Of a stretch of 64,000 bases of DNA, positions 16,935 through 28,278 are shown piece by piece (position 1 is the stretch's first letter; each line of letters begins with the position of its first letter). The DNA comes from Neptunomonas sp. Its GTDB lineage: Bacteria > Pseudomonadota > Gammaproteobacteria > Pseudomonadales > Balneatricaceae. The stretch lies in contig NZ_JADGEV010000002.1 in the NCBI RefSeq assembly GCF_016744175.1, positions 65,136 to 129,135 on the forward strand. The letters are read 5' to 3'. The notes under the pieces were generated by a model. That model did not search any database, was not told the origin of the DNA, and saw only the letters and a list, made by a program, of their open reading frames with translations. Both the position numbers and the translations under genes were made by a program.

Positions 16935-18821
16935 TTAAACCTTAAAAGCATCTACCGAGTTATTCAGTTCACGTGCAATGTTTGCCAACCCTTCTGCTAG
17001 CTGCTTATTCTGCTCCGAGCTGTCAAAAGTATTTTTTGCCAAGCCATGAATCTCCACAATGCTGACATTAATGGTCTCTGCAACAGTGGACTGCTCTTCA
17101 GCAGCAGTAGCAATTTGGCTATTCATGTCCTGAATGCTAATTGCTTCAGAACCGATGACCACAAGCGCTTGATTTGCTTCAGAGGATTTAGCACCCGTAA
17201 CTTCAACACCAGATGCATTTTTTTCCATAAGTTTTACCGCATTCATGGCCGCTGATTGCAAATTATCAATCATGTTTTGAATTTCACTGGTACTCGTTTT
17301 AGTTTTGTTAGCCAAACCACGGATTTCATCTGCTACTACCGCAAACCCTCTACCCGCCTCTCCTGCACGGGCAGCCTCTATGGCTGCATTCAAAGCGAGC
17401 AGGTTCGTTTGCTCAGAAATACTGTTTATAACTTCCAGAATACTGCCGACCCGGTTAGTTTCACTATCCAGCTGAAGAATAACCTCTTGGACATTCGTGA
17501 TACCGGTAATTAGCTGAGCAATGCTGCCATTCATCTCATCAACCACTTCACTCCCCTTAATAGCAGAAGTCTGAGCCTGATTAGCTGAATCAGCTGCATG
17601 TTGAGCGCTACGAGCCACTTCATCTACAGTCATTGTCATCTCATTCATCGCTGTGGCAGTATGCTCCAACTGCTCCATTTGTGAGCGAGAACTATGGTTC
17701 ACTTGGCCAGCAGACAACATCATTTCTTGAGATGAATTATTCAGTTTTGCGGTGGTATTATTAATGGTAGAAACCGTTTCTCGTAGGCTAGAGATCATGG
17801 CTAGTACCTGTGCATAAATACCCGTCTCATCTCCCTTAGTTTCAATCGAATAACGCAAGTCACCAGCAGCAACCCGCTGCACTAAAGCTTCAATAACACG
17901 CGGCTCTCCACCAATAGGTAAATACATTAAGCGATGTATAACGTAATAAACGACAGCCAAAGATAAACAGATAAAGATAAGCGCAAGCACGCTAGCTAAT
18001 ATGAGATTTTTGTTAGAAGCCAATAAAATGTGATCCCATGACTCCCATGCCCACACAGTCCAACCAAACTCAGCCACCTGTGAAGACACTACAAAATATT
18101 CTTTACCTTCGAACGCATAGCTATGCTCACTACTCTGCGCGTCTTTAAAAGGTTGGTAACTGGGACGCTGCTCATACAAATTGGTGCCTATATAATCGGG
18201 ATACTTTGCGGCTAAAATAAAGCCGTCTGCTCTACTAACAAACAACTGGTTGTTCTTGTCCAAGCCTTCAATAAAGTCAGTAATTGTATTCAGAGATAAG
18301 TTGATAGATAACACACCCACTACAGTGCTATCACGTGTAATAGGCACGGCAACCGCCATAACCAAGTTACCCGAAGCGCTTTTATAGGGTGTAGTAATAA
18401 TCTTCCTTTCACCCGAAAGAGCTCGCAGATACCACTCTCGCTGCTTTTCTTTCGCATTAAAATTGGGAATCAAACCATTTTTATTTATCGCATAGGTACG
18501 TCCATCTCGCAGACCAACATAGGCGTTAAGTACTTTAAATTGACTTTTAAGTGAACTCAATTGCGGCAACAACTCAGCAACCACCACATCTCCTGAAGCT
18601 GTAATTTCTACTTCACCTGCGGAGAGTTCTAACGCGTCGAACATACGATTCATCTTCTCTCCAATCGCCCTAGAAATCAGAAACGACTGGTTCTGCAACT
18701 TCTGTTCATAGTTATGAACCGATGCAGTTTTAAAGTGATAAAACCCGACAACAGATATGCTAACAATCGCTAAAGCGAACAACATACCTACATAGATTAG
18801 CAACTTTGCTTTGGCACTCAT
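16935..18821 (-). CDS. Methyl-accepting chemotaxis protein with periplasmic Cache sensor
   Basis: 628-residue transmembrane chemoreceptor. TM1 is about 6-29 and TM2 about 276-300, enclosing a periplasmic domain of about 240 residues. That domain has dCache features ([19 protein letters not shown], then [13 protein letters not shown]), as in receptors for amino acids and organic acids. A HAMP-like segment (about 300-352) leads to the signalling domain, whose hairpin tip [19 protein letters not shown] is canonical. The cytoplasmic tail ends without a CheR pentapeptide. It stands alone; the ligand cannot be read from the sequence. It is transcribed away from the helicase gene, sharing 411 bases of upstream DNA. 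Confidence 0.93.
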   Translation of the reverse strand: MSAKAKLLIYVGMLFALAIVSISVVGFYHFKTASVHNYEQKLQNQSFLISRAIGEKMNRMFDALELSAGEVEITASGDVVVAELLPQLSSLKSQFKVLNAYVGLRDGRTYAINKNGLIPNFNAKEKQREWYLRALSGERKIITTPYKSASGNLVMAVAVPITRDSTVVGVLSINLSLNTITDFIEGLDKNNQLFVSRADGFILAAKYPDYIGTNLYEQRPSYQPFKDAQSSEHSYAFEGKEYFVVSSQVAEFGWTVWAWESWDHILLASNKNLILASVLALIFICLSLAVVYYVIHRLMYLPIGGEPRVIEALVQRVAAGDLRYSIETKGDETGIYAQVLAMISSLRETVSTINNTTAKLNNSSQEMMLSAGQVNHSSRSQMEQLEHTATAMNEMTMTVDEVARSAQHAADSANQAQTSAIKGSEVVDEMNGSIAQLITGITNVQEVILQLDSETNRVGSILEVINSISEQTNLLALNAAIEAARAGEAGRGFAVVADEIRGLANKTKTSTSEIQNMIDNLQSAAMNAVKLMEKNASGVEVTGAKSSEANQALVVIGSEAISIQDMNSQIATAAEEQSTVAETINVSIVEIHGLAKNTFDSSEQNKQLAEGLANIARELNNSVDAFKV

Positions 18822-19232
18822 TAATCAGCCTCCAAGAGAATACAGCTTAGAGAATAGACCACCAAACAAGAAAATAACAAACTAAAAACTATAATAACGA
18901 AACTAAAAGTATCAATTTTAAGGAATTTATCCAAAAATAATTTGTTTTAACATTGACTTTTTTGTGAAGAAAAACTCACTACTTTACCTGCGTACGCTTA
19001 AGCAGATTTGATTTATTTGTTAAATTCGTAATAACGAATGAATGTATAAATACATACATCAAATAACAAATCTATACACAGGAAAGTCAATTCAACCTCA
19101 TAATCACAAATTAGTTTTTACAAAATATGCCTAGCTATACAGCACTTACAAAAAACGACGCTTGTAAGGTCGATTTCCTTTATAATAGCCGCCCTGCATT
19201 TTGGCTGTGGCTGTGCCCACAAAGGATAGACA
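18822..19232. promoter_or_regulatory. Divergent intergenic region, chemoreceptor / RNA helicase
   Basis: 411 AT-rich bases with the promoters of both genes. On the plus strand a perfect TATAAT (19182-19187) lies 45 nt before the helicase ATG and is the likely -10, though no good -35 is seen at 16-18 nt. An AAGGA precedes the helicase ATG. Nested inverted repeats occupy 19004-19073 and are listed separately. No RNA gene is recognised. Confidence 0.45.
19004..19073. repeat. Nested inverted repeats, possible regulatory region
   Basis: The outer pair is AGATTTG (19004-19010) with CAAATCT (19067-19073). Inside are two perfect small palindromes: ATTCGT/ACGAAT (19024-19039, 4-nt spacer) and ATGTAT/ATACAT (19042-19055, 2-nt spacer). 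They lie between two divergent genes and could be protein-binding sites. Confidence 0.5.
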
Positions 19233-20513
19233 ATGAAATTTTCCTCTTTAGATCTCGCTCCCGAGTTGCAACGCGCTCTGGACGCTTGTGGTTACAGCCA
19301 AATGACACCAATCCAAGAGCAAGCGATTATTCCTGCTCGGCGCGGTAAAGATGTGCTGGCTAACGCACAAACAGGTACCGGTAAAACAGCCGCATTTACT
19401 GTACCTATTTTACAGCAGATGGTTGATCGCCCAGCCACAACACAACCTGGTCATGTGCGCACCTTGATTTTAGCTCCCACACGCGAGCTTGCAGAACAGC
19501 TAACAAATACTATTAAAGGTTATGCTCAGTTTCTGCCATTTACCGTTAAAGGAATATATGGCGGTGTAAGTACTGCATCGCAAAAGGGGAAGTTAAAAGC
19601 GGGGGTTGATATTTTAGTTGCGACGCCAGGACGTCTACTTGAGCATGTAGTGCAATGTAATATCAGTCTTACACAGGCCGAATTTGTCGTATTAGATGAA
19701 GCAGACCGTATGCTGGACATGGGCTTTATCAGCGACGTATACAAGCTAATCCAGCAAACGTCCAAGAAACATCAAACACTCATGTTTTCTGCAACGGTAA
19801 CGCCGACTGTTAACGAATTAGCTAAAAAGCTAATGTCACGCCACGAAACGATCCGTGCTACAAAACAAAATGCGACAGCCGATACAGTCGAGCACGTGGT
19901 TTATCCTGTTGAAGAGCGTCGCAAAGCAGATCTATTTGTCGAACTGATAAAAAAACATAATTGGTTTCAGGTATTGGTCTTTACCAGCACTAAAGCCCAA
20001 GCCGATGAGTTAGTCGTCGACTTCAAAATGGACAAAATATCTTATGTTGTTTGCCACGGTGATAAAACGCAGGGGTCGCGTAAACGTGCCTTAGCCGACT
20101 TTAAAGCGGGTAAAGTGCAGGTGATGATCGCAACTGAAGTTGCCGCTCGTGGTTTGGACATTAAAGGGCTTGAGTATGTTGTGAACTATAACCTGCCTTA
20201 CCTAGCAGAGGATTATGTACACCGTATAGGCCGCACAGGGCGTGCAGGTGCTAAAGGTCATGCTATTTCCTTTGTAAGCCGTGAAGAAGAGCGTGCACTA
20301 GATGATATTGAGCGCTTAATTGGCTCACGTATTCAGCGTATCCATCAAAAGGGCTACGAGGTAGGGAGCCGAGATAACATACGTAAACAGCTTTCACAAA
20401 AAGCACATAAGCCCCGCACTAACAAAGCGAGCCAAACCAAAATCATTCGTAATAAAGTTACAACAGCTAAAACAACAGGCAAAGCGAAACAAAAACAGAA
20501 GCAAAAGAAATAA
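19233..20513 (+). CDS. RhlE-like DEAD-box RNA helicase
   Basis: ATP-dependent RNA helicase of the DEAD-box family, probably acting in ribosome assembly or RNA turnover. Motifs are in order: Q motif (YSQMTPIQ, 21-28), Walker A AQTGTGKT (45-52), PTREL (82-86), TPGR (131-134), DEAD (155-158), SAT (186-188) and HRIGRTGRAG near 326. The last 45 residues form a Lys-rich tail (KAKQKQKQKK at the end), the usual RNA-binding extension. At 426 residues it is closest in pattern to RhlE. A terminator follows about 85 nt downstream. Which RhlE paralogue it represents is not certain. Confidence 0.9.
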   Translation: MKFSSLDLAPELQRALDACGYSQMTPIQEQAIIPARRGKDVLANAQTGTGKTAAFTVPILQQMVDRPATTQPGHVRTLILAPTRELAEQLTNTIKGYAQFLPFTVKGIYGGVSTASQKGKLKAGVDILVATPGRLLEHVVQCNISLTQAEFVVLDEADRMLDMGFISDVYKLIQQTSKKHQTLMFSATVTPTVNELAKKLMSRHETIRATKQNATADTVEHVVYPVEERRKADLFVELIKKHNWFQVLVFTSTKAQADELVVDFKMDKISYVVCHGDKTQGSRKRALADFKAGKVQVMIATEVAARGLDIKGLEYVVNYNLPYLAEDYVHRIGRTGRAGAKGHAISFVSREEERALDDIERLIGSRIQRIHQKGYEVGSRDNIRKQLSQKAHKPRTNKASQTKIIRNKVTTAKTTGKAKQKQKQKK

Positions 20514-20542
20514 GACGCTTTCATCCCTAACGCTTAATAGGG

Positions 20543-20570
20543 CCATTACACTACGTACCACTCGTAATGG
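20543..20570. repeat. Short inverted repeat after the helicase gene
   Basis: CCATTAC (20543-20549) pairs with GTAATGG (20564-20570) around 14 nt. It lies between the helicase stop and the downstream terminator; its role is unknown. Confidence 0.45.
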
Positions 20571-20598
20571 TCTACACCACTTATCTTCAAGATCCAAT

Positions 20599-20626
20599 GC
20601 CTTAGTTCGCGCTAAGGCTATTTTTA
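20599..20626 (+). terminator. Rho-independent terminator after the helicase gene
   Basis: GCCTTAG and CTAAGGC pair perfectly around a 6-nt loop (20599-20618) and are followed by TATTTTTA. It separates the helicase from purC. Confidence 0.75.
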
Positions 20627-20688
20627 TCCCTACCTATTACTGCGTAAAAATCGTGTCTCATATTTTCTAATCTGATAAAATCCCCATC

Positions 20689-20694
20689 TATAAT
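20689..20694 (+). promoter_or_regulatory. Possible -10 element of purC
   Basis: A perfect TATAAT lies 49 nt before the purC ATG and downstream of the helicase terminator. No good -35 lies at the usual spacing, and no PurR-type palindrome is recognised nearby. Confidence 0.35.
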
Positions 20695-20743
20695 CTATTC
20701 TATAAAACTTGTACCACCTACCCTAAACAGGACAGCGCAACTC

Positions 20744-21847
20744 ATGAGTCTTGCCGATAAAGTGCTGGCAGTTAATAACGATCTGCCGATTCGTACCGAT
20801 AGCCCCGTCCACAGCGGTAAAGTACGCTCGGTTTACTGGTTAACCGAAGCCGATAGCCAGCGCCTAATCAAAGAGAAAGGCTATGATGTTGCCGCTGATG
20901 CGCCTTTAGCGATTATGGTCATTAGTGATCGTATATCTGCATTTGACTGCATCTGGCATGGCGAAGGCGGCATGAACGGAGTACCTGGCAAAGGCGCAGC
21001 CCTGAACGCAATATCCAACCATTGGTTTAAGCTATTTCGTGACAACGGCCTAGCCGATAGCCATATTTTAGATATCCCACACCCATTTGTATGGATCGTA
21101 CAAAAGGCTAAACCAGTGATGATTGAAGCCATTTGCCGTCAGTACATCACAGGGTCTATGTGGCGTGCATACTCTAAAGGTGAGCGTGAATTTTGCGGCA
21201 TTCAACTACCCGACGGTTTACAGAAAGACCAAAAGCTTCCTGAGATTCTGATCACGCCATCAACTAAAGGCATTCTTAAAGGCATACCGGGCGTACCAGA
21301 AGCGGATGACGTAAACATTACCCGCCAAAACTTAGAAGATAACTTTGCTGCTTTTAATTTGCGTAGCCAAGATGATATCAATCAATATGAAAAGCTACTG
21401 AAAGAGGGCTTTGGCGTTATCAGTGATGCACTGACCGCTTTGGAGCAAACCTTTGTCGATACCAAATTTGAATTTGGTTATGTTACTGATGCTGCTGGTA
21501 ATGAAAAACTAATTTACATGGACGAAGTCGGCACCCCTGATTCTTCTCGTATCTGGGACACGGTGGCTTACAATAATGGAAAAATTGTTGAGAACTCCAA
21601 AGAAGGGTTTCGCCAATGGCTGTTAAACCACTTCCCTGAGCCTGATATATTGCTTAACAAAGAGCGCATGCCTGAACGTGAAGCTCTGGCTCGCGATAAC
21701 GCCTTACCGGAAACCGTTATGATGGACATTTCAGCAACCTATGTAGGCGTTGCAGAGAAAGTGACCGGAAAAAAACTAGAACTTTCTGACAATCCGAAAG
21801 CCGATATTGTTGATATTTTGCGCAATCAGTACGATCTTATAGATTAG
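20744..21847 (+). CDS. purC: Phosphoribosylaminoimidazole-succinocarboxamide synthase, long form
   Basis: SAICAR synthase, joining aspartate to CAIR in purine synthesis. At 367 residues it is the long form found in Vibrio and relatives, not the 237-residue E. coli type. Recognisable segments are [11 protein letters not shown] near the N-terminus (nucleotide binding), [25 protein letters not shown] and [14 protein letters not shown]. An AGGA precedes the ATG. It stands alone with its own upstream terminator boundary, as is common for this gene. Confidence 0.95.
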   Translation: MSLADKVLAVNNDLPIRTDSPVHSGKVRSVYWLTEADSQRLIKEKGYDVAADAPLAIMVISDRISAFDCIWHGEGGMNGVPGKGAALNAISNHWFKLFRDNGLADSHILDIPHPFVWIVQKAKPVMIEAICRQYITGSMWRAYSKGEREFCGIQLPDGLQKDQKLPEILITPSTKGILKGIPGVPEADDVNITRQNLEDNFAAFNLRSQDDINQYEKLLKEGFGVISDALTALEQTFVDTKFEFGYVTDAAGNEKLIYMDEVGTPDSSRIWDTVAYNNGKIVENSKEGFRQWLLNHFPEPDILLNKERMPEREALARDNALPETVMMDISATYVGVAEKVTGKKLELSDNPKADIVDILRNQYDLID

Positions 21848-21882
21848 TCATACATTTTATAAGCCCTAAACAGAGATAAAAA

Positions 21883-22362
21883 ATGCCGTATATAACTTTC
21901 CCTTTAATACTCGCTTTACTACTTTGCAGCTACACAGTAAACGCAGAAATTTATAAATGGAAAGACGAAAACGGTAAGACACACTATTCCGGCACGCCAC
22001 GCGTGCTGGCACCCAACGTTAAGGAAGTTAAGCTACAAAAACAGCCTGCCGACCGGGCCAACGCACACCGTCAGGAACGCCTACTTAATAATAAAAAGCG
22101 TGATATTCGCCGTATTAAAGAAGAGAAAAGAAGCAAACTACGAAAAGAAAAACGCGTCCAAGCTGAACAAAAAGCCATGCTTAAACAAGAAGCTCGTGAT
22201 CGGGATATGTGTGAGAAATATAAAGCACGCTACTCCAGATACCAGAAAAAAGGCATTCAAGGCATTAACGTTGTTACAGGGAAAAAGCAAAAGCTAACAG
22301 GCGCTGCTGCTCGCAACGCCCTCAAAGATGCAAAAGAGAATGTAGAGCTGTTCTGTAAATAA
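21883..22362 (+). CDS. DUF4124-type secreted protein with a charged coiled tail
   Basis: 159 residues with a signal peptide (about 1-21, ending in NAE). A DUF4124 motif follows directly, IYKWKDENGKTHYSGTP (23-39), a small envelope domain common in gammaproteobacteria and of unknown function. Residues 55-110 are highly charged and probably helical. Two cysteines (in DMCEKY and at the C-terminus, ELFCK) could form a disulfide. It follows purC by 35 nt without a visible terminator and may be co-transcribed. It is convergent with the ybeL-like gene, 28 nt away. Confidence 0.8.
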   Translation: MPYITFPLILALLLCSYTVNAEIYKWKDENGKTHYSGTPRVLAPNVKEVKLQKQPADRANAHRQERLLNNKKRDIRRIKEEKRSKLRKEKRVQAEQKAMLKQEARDRDMCEKYKARYSRYQKKGIQGINVVTGKKQKLTGAAARNALKDAKENVELFCK

Positions 22363-22390
22363 CTACTCAACAGCAGCTAATTGGCAGTTT

Positions 22391-22933
22391 TTATACATTC
22401 CACGGGCTTGAAATACGCTTAAAGTGCTCTGAACTACATGCCACACATGGCTGAATCAGGCTCGTTTGCCTCAACTGCACTTCCTGCTTGCACTCCTGAC
22501 ACTCGAACGTCCCTACCGCAGCAATTTCACCCGCCATATATTCATCATCGGCATTTGCTAACTGCTCTCTTAACCTCTCCTGCTCAACTCTTGTTTGGTC
22601 AGCCAGAGCAACTAGCTTCTGCACAACCGTGTTTTCAAGAATATTTAAGTCAAAGTGCAACCAAGCAGCAATCCCCTCACCCGTTTCATGTGCGTAATAG
22701 CCAAGCTGCTTAAGATCTCGCTTGAGATAGGCACTGAGAAGATCCATTTCATCCCGCGTCATCTCTTCAGCGGTTAACTCCAATTCAACCGCTTCTTCAA
22801 TCTTTTCTTGTAGGTAATCCCAAGAGCGATGCTCGGCGTTTTCTAATGTGCCTGTTAAGCGATCCAGAACACGATTGTATAAACTCGAAGCATCCTGTTT
22901 ATTTTCAAGCATTTTTTTTGAATCTTTGTCCAT
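22391..22933 (-). CDS. ybeL: YbeL-like zinc-ribbon protein (DUF1451)
   Basis: 180 residues. The N-terminal two thirds are helical and acidic, and the C-terminus carries a CxxC...CxxC zinc ribbon (CQECK and CVACS). This matches YbeL/DUF1451, which is a leuS neighbour in E. coli as well. ATG 22933 has GGAG 7 nt upstream; the frame is open to 23011, but the extra 26 residues are not family-like. It is divergent from leuS with 158 nt between the starts. The function of the family is not established. Confidence 0.82.
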   Translation of the reverse strand: MDKDSKKMLENKQDASSLYNRVLDRLTGTLENAEHRSWDYLQEKIEEAVELELTAEEMTRDEMDLLSAYLKRDLKQLGYYAHETGEGIAAWLHFDLNILENTVVQKLVALADQTRVEQERLREQLANADDEYMAGEIAAVGTFECQECKQEVQLRQTSLIQPCVACSSEHFKRISSPWNV

Positions 22934-22959
22934 TTTCAACTCCGGTCTAACGCAATTAG

Positions 22960-25686
<2,727 letters not shown>

Positions 25687-25703
25687 AAGGAGTTATTAAA
25701 TAG

Positions 25704-26204
25704 ATGACCAATTACCACTTTTTAAGCCGATTTGTGTGTTTCACTCTAGCCATTGCTCTGATATCTGGATGCGGCTTTAAATTACGCGGCACGATGGATG
25801 TTCCCGAGTCATCAAGGATGGTCACACTTATTTTAAAAAGTGGTTCACCCGCTCAGTTTGACCAAGCGCTGAAACGTACGCTTAACCAGCAGGGTATTTC
25901 TCTACTGGAAGCAGCGCCTTATCAGCTAGCAATAAAGCAAGTTAGAGAGAACCGACGCTCTATCACACTAGATCGTAAAGCCAACGTGGATGAGTATGAA
26001 CTGCTAGTATTGGTTAAATTTGAAATATTAAACCTCGAAGGTGAATCTGTTTCAGGTCCTCTAGTGGCGCGTACTGAGCGTATCTTTGATTACAATGCCG
26101 ATGCTGCTACTGCAAGCTACTCATTGGAAAAAGAAATTCGTTCCGAAATGTGGCAATCGATCTCTGAACGTATCGTTCGCCAATTCGTCGCTCAAACACG
26201 CTAA
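25704..26204 (+). CDS. lptE: LPS-assembly lipoprotein LptE
   Basis: Outer-membrane lipoprotein that plugs the LptD barrel and helps insert lipopolysaccharide. The signal peptide ends in the lipobox ISGC, with C23 lipidated, followed by GFKLRG, the characteristic family start. The 166-residue length is normal. It follows leuS by 17 nt with AAGGAG in the gap, and is followed by holA after 19 nt, the conserved order in E. coli and Pseudomonas. Confidence 0.92.
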   Translation: MTNYHFLSRFVCFTLAIALISGCGFKLRGTMDVPESSRMVTLILKSGSPAQFDQALKRTLNQQGISLLEAAPYQLAIKQVRENRRSITLDRKANVDEYELLVLVKFEILNLEGESVSGPLVARTERIFDYNADAATASYSLEKEIRSEMWQSISERIVRQFVAQTR

Positions 26205-26223
26205 TGCCACAAGATAACGACAA

Positions 26224-27252
26224 ATGAAGCTTTCTGCTGAGCAACTGACAGGCCACTTGCAACAAACGCATGCACCTGTGTATTTGATATCAGGTGATGA
26301 ACCACTTATCAGTGCAGAATGTTGCGATCAATTGCGCAGTGCTTTTCGCCAGAAAGGCTTCAGCGAACGAGAAGTACTTCATGTAGAAGGCCAATTCAAA
26401 TGGGAATACCTGCTCGAATGCGCTAACGCTCTTTCTCTTTTTGCTGAGCAAAAGCTTATTGAAATTCGCTTAGGCAGCCATAAAGTCAATAAAGCGGCTA
26501 GCGAAATTATTCAAGAGTACATCGCACACGCCCCTCCTGAAAATATCCTGCTAATCATTGCCGACAAGCTAGATAGCGGAGCAAAAAAATCTGCATGGCA
26601 CAAAGCTATCGAACAAAAAGGTGTCTGTGTTGAAATCTGGCCGGTCGAAATACATCAACTCCCAGGTTGGATCAGGCATCGGGCGAATAGCAAAAAAATG
26701 CAACTCGATGATAGTGCAGTGCAGTTACTGTGTGATCGAGTGGAAGGCAATTTATTAGCAGCCAAGCAAGAACTAGACAAGTTACACCTACTCCACCCAC
26801 ATGGCATCCTTACCGCTGAACAGATTGTTGACGCTGTTTCAGATAACTCAAGGTACGATGTTTATGGCCTTATGGACACGATTGCACTAGGACAAAGCGA
26901 GCGCTGTATTAAGATTCTCAATGTGTTACGCCAAGAAGGGACGGAGCCGCCTATTGTTTTGTGGGCATTAACACGCGAAATTAGAATTCTATACGCTATC
27001 AGCCAAGGCCTAGAACGTGGTTTAGCTTACGAGACTATCTGCCAAAAAGAGCGCATATGGGGTAAGCGAAAACAATCGTTGCGCCGCTGTGCTGAACGCC
27101 TCAGCTTATCAACATTAGAAGATTTATTAAAAACTAGCCAACAACTAGACAAAGTAATCAAAGGAATGGCTACTGGATCTCCTTGGTTAATGCTGTCAGA
27201 TATCAGTATTGCGCTCTCCGGAAAACGCCTTCAACTCACACCGTTCTTCTAA
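26224..27252 (+). CDS. holA: DNA polymerase III delta subunit
   Basis: Clamp-loader delta subunit, which opens the beta ring. The 342 residues match the family (E. coli 343). The N-terminal PVYLISGDEPL and the ALSLFAEQKLIEIRLG region are typical, as is the middle VEGNLLAAKQELDKLHLL, equivalent to the GNLLAAAQEIEKL segment of HolA. It sits last in leuS-lptE-holA; in E. coli nadD follows here, but in this window nadD lies in another cluster. Confidence 0.94.
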   Translation: MKLSAEQLTGHLQQTHAPVYLISGDEPLISAECCDQLRSAFRQKGFSEREVLHVEGQFKWEYLLECANALSLFAEQKLIEIRLGSHKVNKAASEIIQEYIAHAPPENILLIIADKLDSGAKKSAWHKAIEQKGVCVEIWPVEIHQLPGWIRHRANSKKMQLDDSAVQLLCDRVEGNLLAAKQELDKLHLLHPHGILTAEQIVDAVSDNSRYDVYGLMDTIALGQSERCIKILNVLRQEGTEPPIVLWALTREIRILYAISQGLERGLAYETICQKERIWGKRKQSLRRCAERLSLSTLEDLLKTSQQLDKVIKGMATGSPWLMLSDISIALSGKRLQLTPFF

Positions 27253-27317
27253 TATCCTGCATTGAATCACAGAATAAACTACACTGATTCATAGGGACTT
27301 AGAAAAGGTCGGTTCAT

Positions 27318-27632
27318 ATGAAGAGCTGCATATTACAAATTTGTTCTCTATTGATCGTATTTATTACTCTTTCAGGCTGCACTGAAGAAAACCCTTTAAA
27401 ACTAAAACAAGGCGACCAGCTCTACAATTACTACTGTAAGCAATGTCACATTAAAAGTGGCGTAGGCGCTCAGTATGAGCACTTACCTAAAGATCGCAAG
27501 AAAATGGCTGACTACGAAATCATACTCATGATTAAGCATGGCTACAGCATGGGTCATCAAATGCCGGTGTTTACTCAACTGTCAGATGAACAAGCCGATG
27601 CGATCGCAGAATACGTAGCAAAGATCCAATAA
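27318..27632 (+). CDS. Small monohaem cytochrome c lipoprotein
   Basis: 104 residues. The signal peptide ends in the lipobox LSGC (C21 lipidated). The haem site is CKQCH (C40, C43, H44), and M82 in QMPVF is the likely sixth ligand. The size and LSDEQADAIAEYVAKI ending fit a class I cytochrome c of the c5 kind. The lipid anchor would hold it to a membrane facing the periplasm, where it could pass electrons to an oxidase or dehydrogenase. It sits alone between holA and the osmC-family gene, with no respiratory partner nearby. AAAGG lies about 10 nt before the start. Confidence 0.88.
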   Translation: MKSCILQICSLLIVFITLSGCTEENPLKLKQGDQLYNYYCKQCHIKSGVGAQYEHLPKDRKKMADYEIILMIKHGYSMGHQMPVFTQLSDEQADAIAEYVAKIQ

Positions 27633-27637
27633 GCGCC

Positions 27638-27672
27638 AAAAAAAATGGGCCAGAATAAGCAACCCTGGCCCA
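27638..27672 (-). terminator. Rho-independent terminator between cytochrome c and osmC-family genes
   Basis: TGGGCCAG (27646-27653) pairs with CTGGCCCA (27665-27672) around 11 nt. On the minus strand eight T follow (27645-27638), a textbook terminator for the osmC-family gene. It could also stop transcripts of the convergent cytochrome gene. Confidence 0.9.
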
Positions 27673-27679
27673 AGATAGT

Positions 27680-28120
27680 TTACTCAGCTAACGTATGAAC
27701 CACTTCAGTTGCCAGTTTAATGTTGTCATGTAGCGGACAACGATCACATACTTCATCAAGGAAAGCTTGTTTTTCAGTAGACGACAGCTGCGCATCAATT
27801 TCAGCTGTAACACGCACTACTTGAAAACCAGAACGATTATCTGTTGGTTTTCCTAACAAACCTGCAGGATCATAGTCGGCTTCCACTGACACTGAAAAGC
27901 TGTGCAGCTCTATCTTTTGCTGTTTAGCTGCGACGCGTCCAATGGTAGCAACGCAACCTGCCAGAGAAAATAGAAAATATTCCAAGGGGGTCGGACCTTC
28001 ATCTGTACCGCCGCCTGCAGCAGGCTGATCAATAATAACTTTATGACCACGAATATCAGATTGAACTCGAAATGAATCACCCATTTCCGCTTCAACTCGC
28101 ACTGTTTTAGTAACAGACAT
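27680..28120 (-). CDS. OsmC/Ohr-family protein
   Basis: 146-residue OsmC-like protein, cytoplasmic. The family's reactive cysteine is C56 in SLAGCVATIG, and a second motif is CDRCPLHDN (C125, C128). Two cysteines so placed fit the YhfA/OsmC branch rather than classical Ohr. The GGGTDEGPTPLEYFL segment is typical. OsmC-type proteins reduce organic hydroperoxides with lipoylated or thiol partners; the neighbouring lipA/lipB block makes lipoate, but a functional link is only suggestive. GGAG lies about 5 nt before the ATG. A large palindrome lies 17 nt upstream. Confidence 0.85.
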   Translation of the reverse strand: MSVTKTVRVEAEMGDSFRVQSDIRGHKVIIDQPAAGGGTDEGPTPLEYFLFSLAGCVATIGRVAAKQQKIELHSFSVSVEADYDPAGLLGKPTDNRSGFQVVRVTAEIDAQLSSTEKQAFLDEVCDRCPLHDNIKLATEVVHTLAE

Positions 28121-28137
28121 AACCTCTCCATATAAGA

Positions 28138-28165
28138 ATATACTAATGTAATAATATTAGTATAT
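28138..28165. promoter_or_regulatory. Perfect 10-bp palindrome before the osmC-family gene (candidate operator)
   Basis: ATATACTAAT (28138-28147) and ATTAGTATAT (28156-28165) are perfect inverted copies around 8 nt. The site starts 17 nt upstream of the ATG (minus strand). A direct repeat, TATAAGAATA, flanks it at 28131-28140 and 28171-28180. On the minus strand TTAAGC, 16 nt, TATAGT just upstream could be a promoter, placing the palindrome at the start of transcription. Confidence 0.6.
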
Positions 28166-28217
28166 ACCACTATAAGAATAGATCTATTGAGCTTAATCAG
28201 GAGAGGAAGTATAGAGT

Positions 28218-28253
28218 AAAAGAAACAGGTGCTGTTCTTGCAACAACACCTGT
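28218..28253 (-). terminator. Rho-independent terminator after lipA
   Basis: ACAGGTG (28225-28231) pairs with CACCTGT (28247-28253), and TGTT pairs with AACA further in, with one mismatch between them. On the minus strand TTTCTTTT follows. It ends the long minus-strand block that starts upstream at proA or dacA. Confidence 0.8.
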
Positions 28254-28278
28254 CATATAGCGATTAGTTAGAAAGAGA

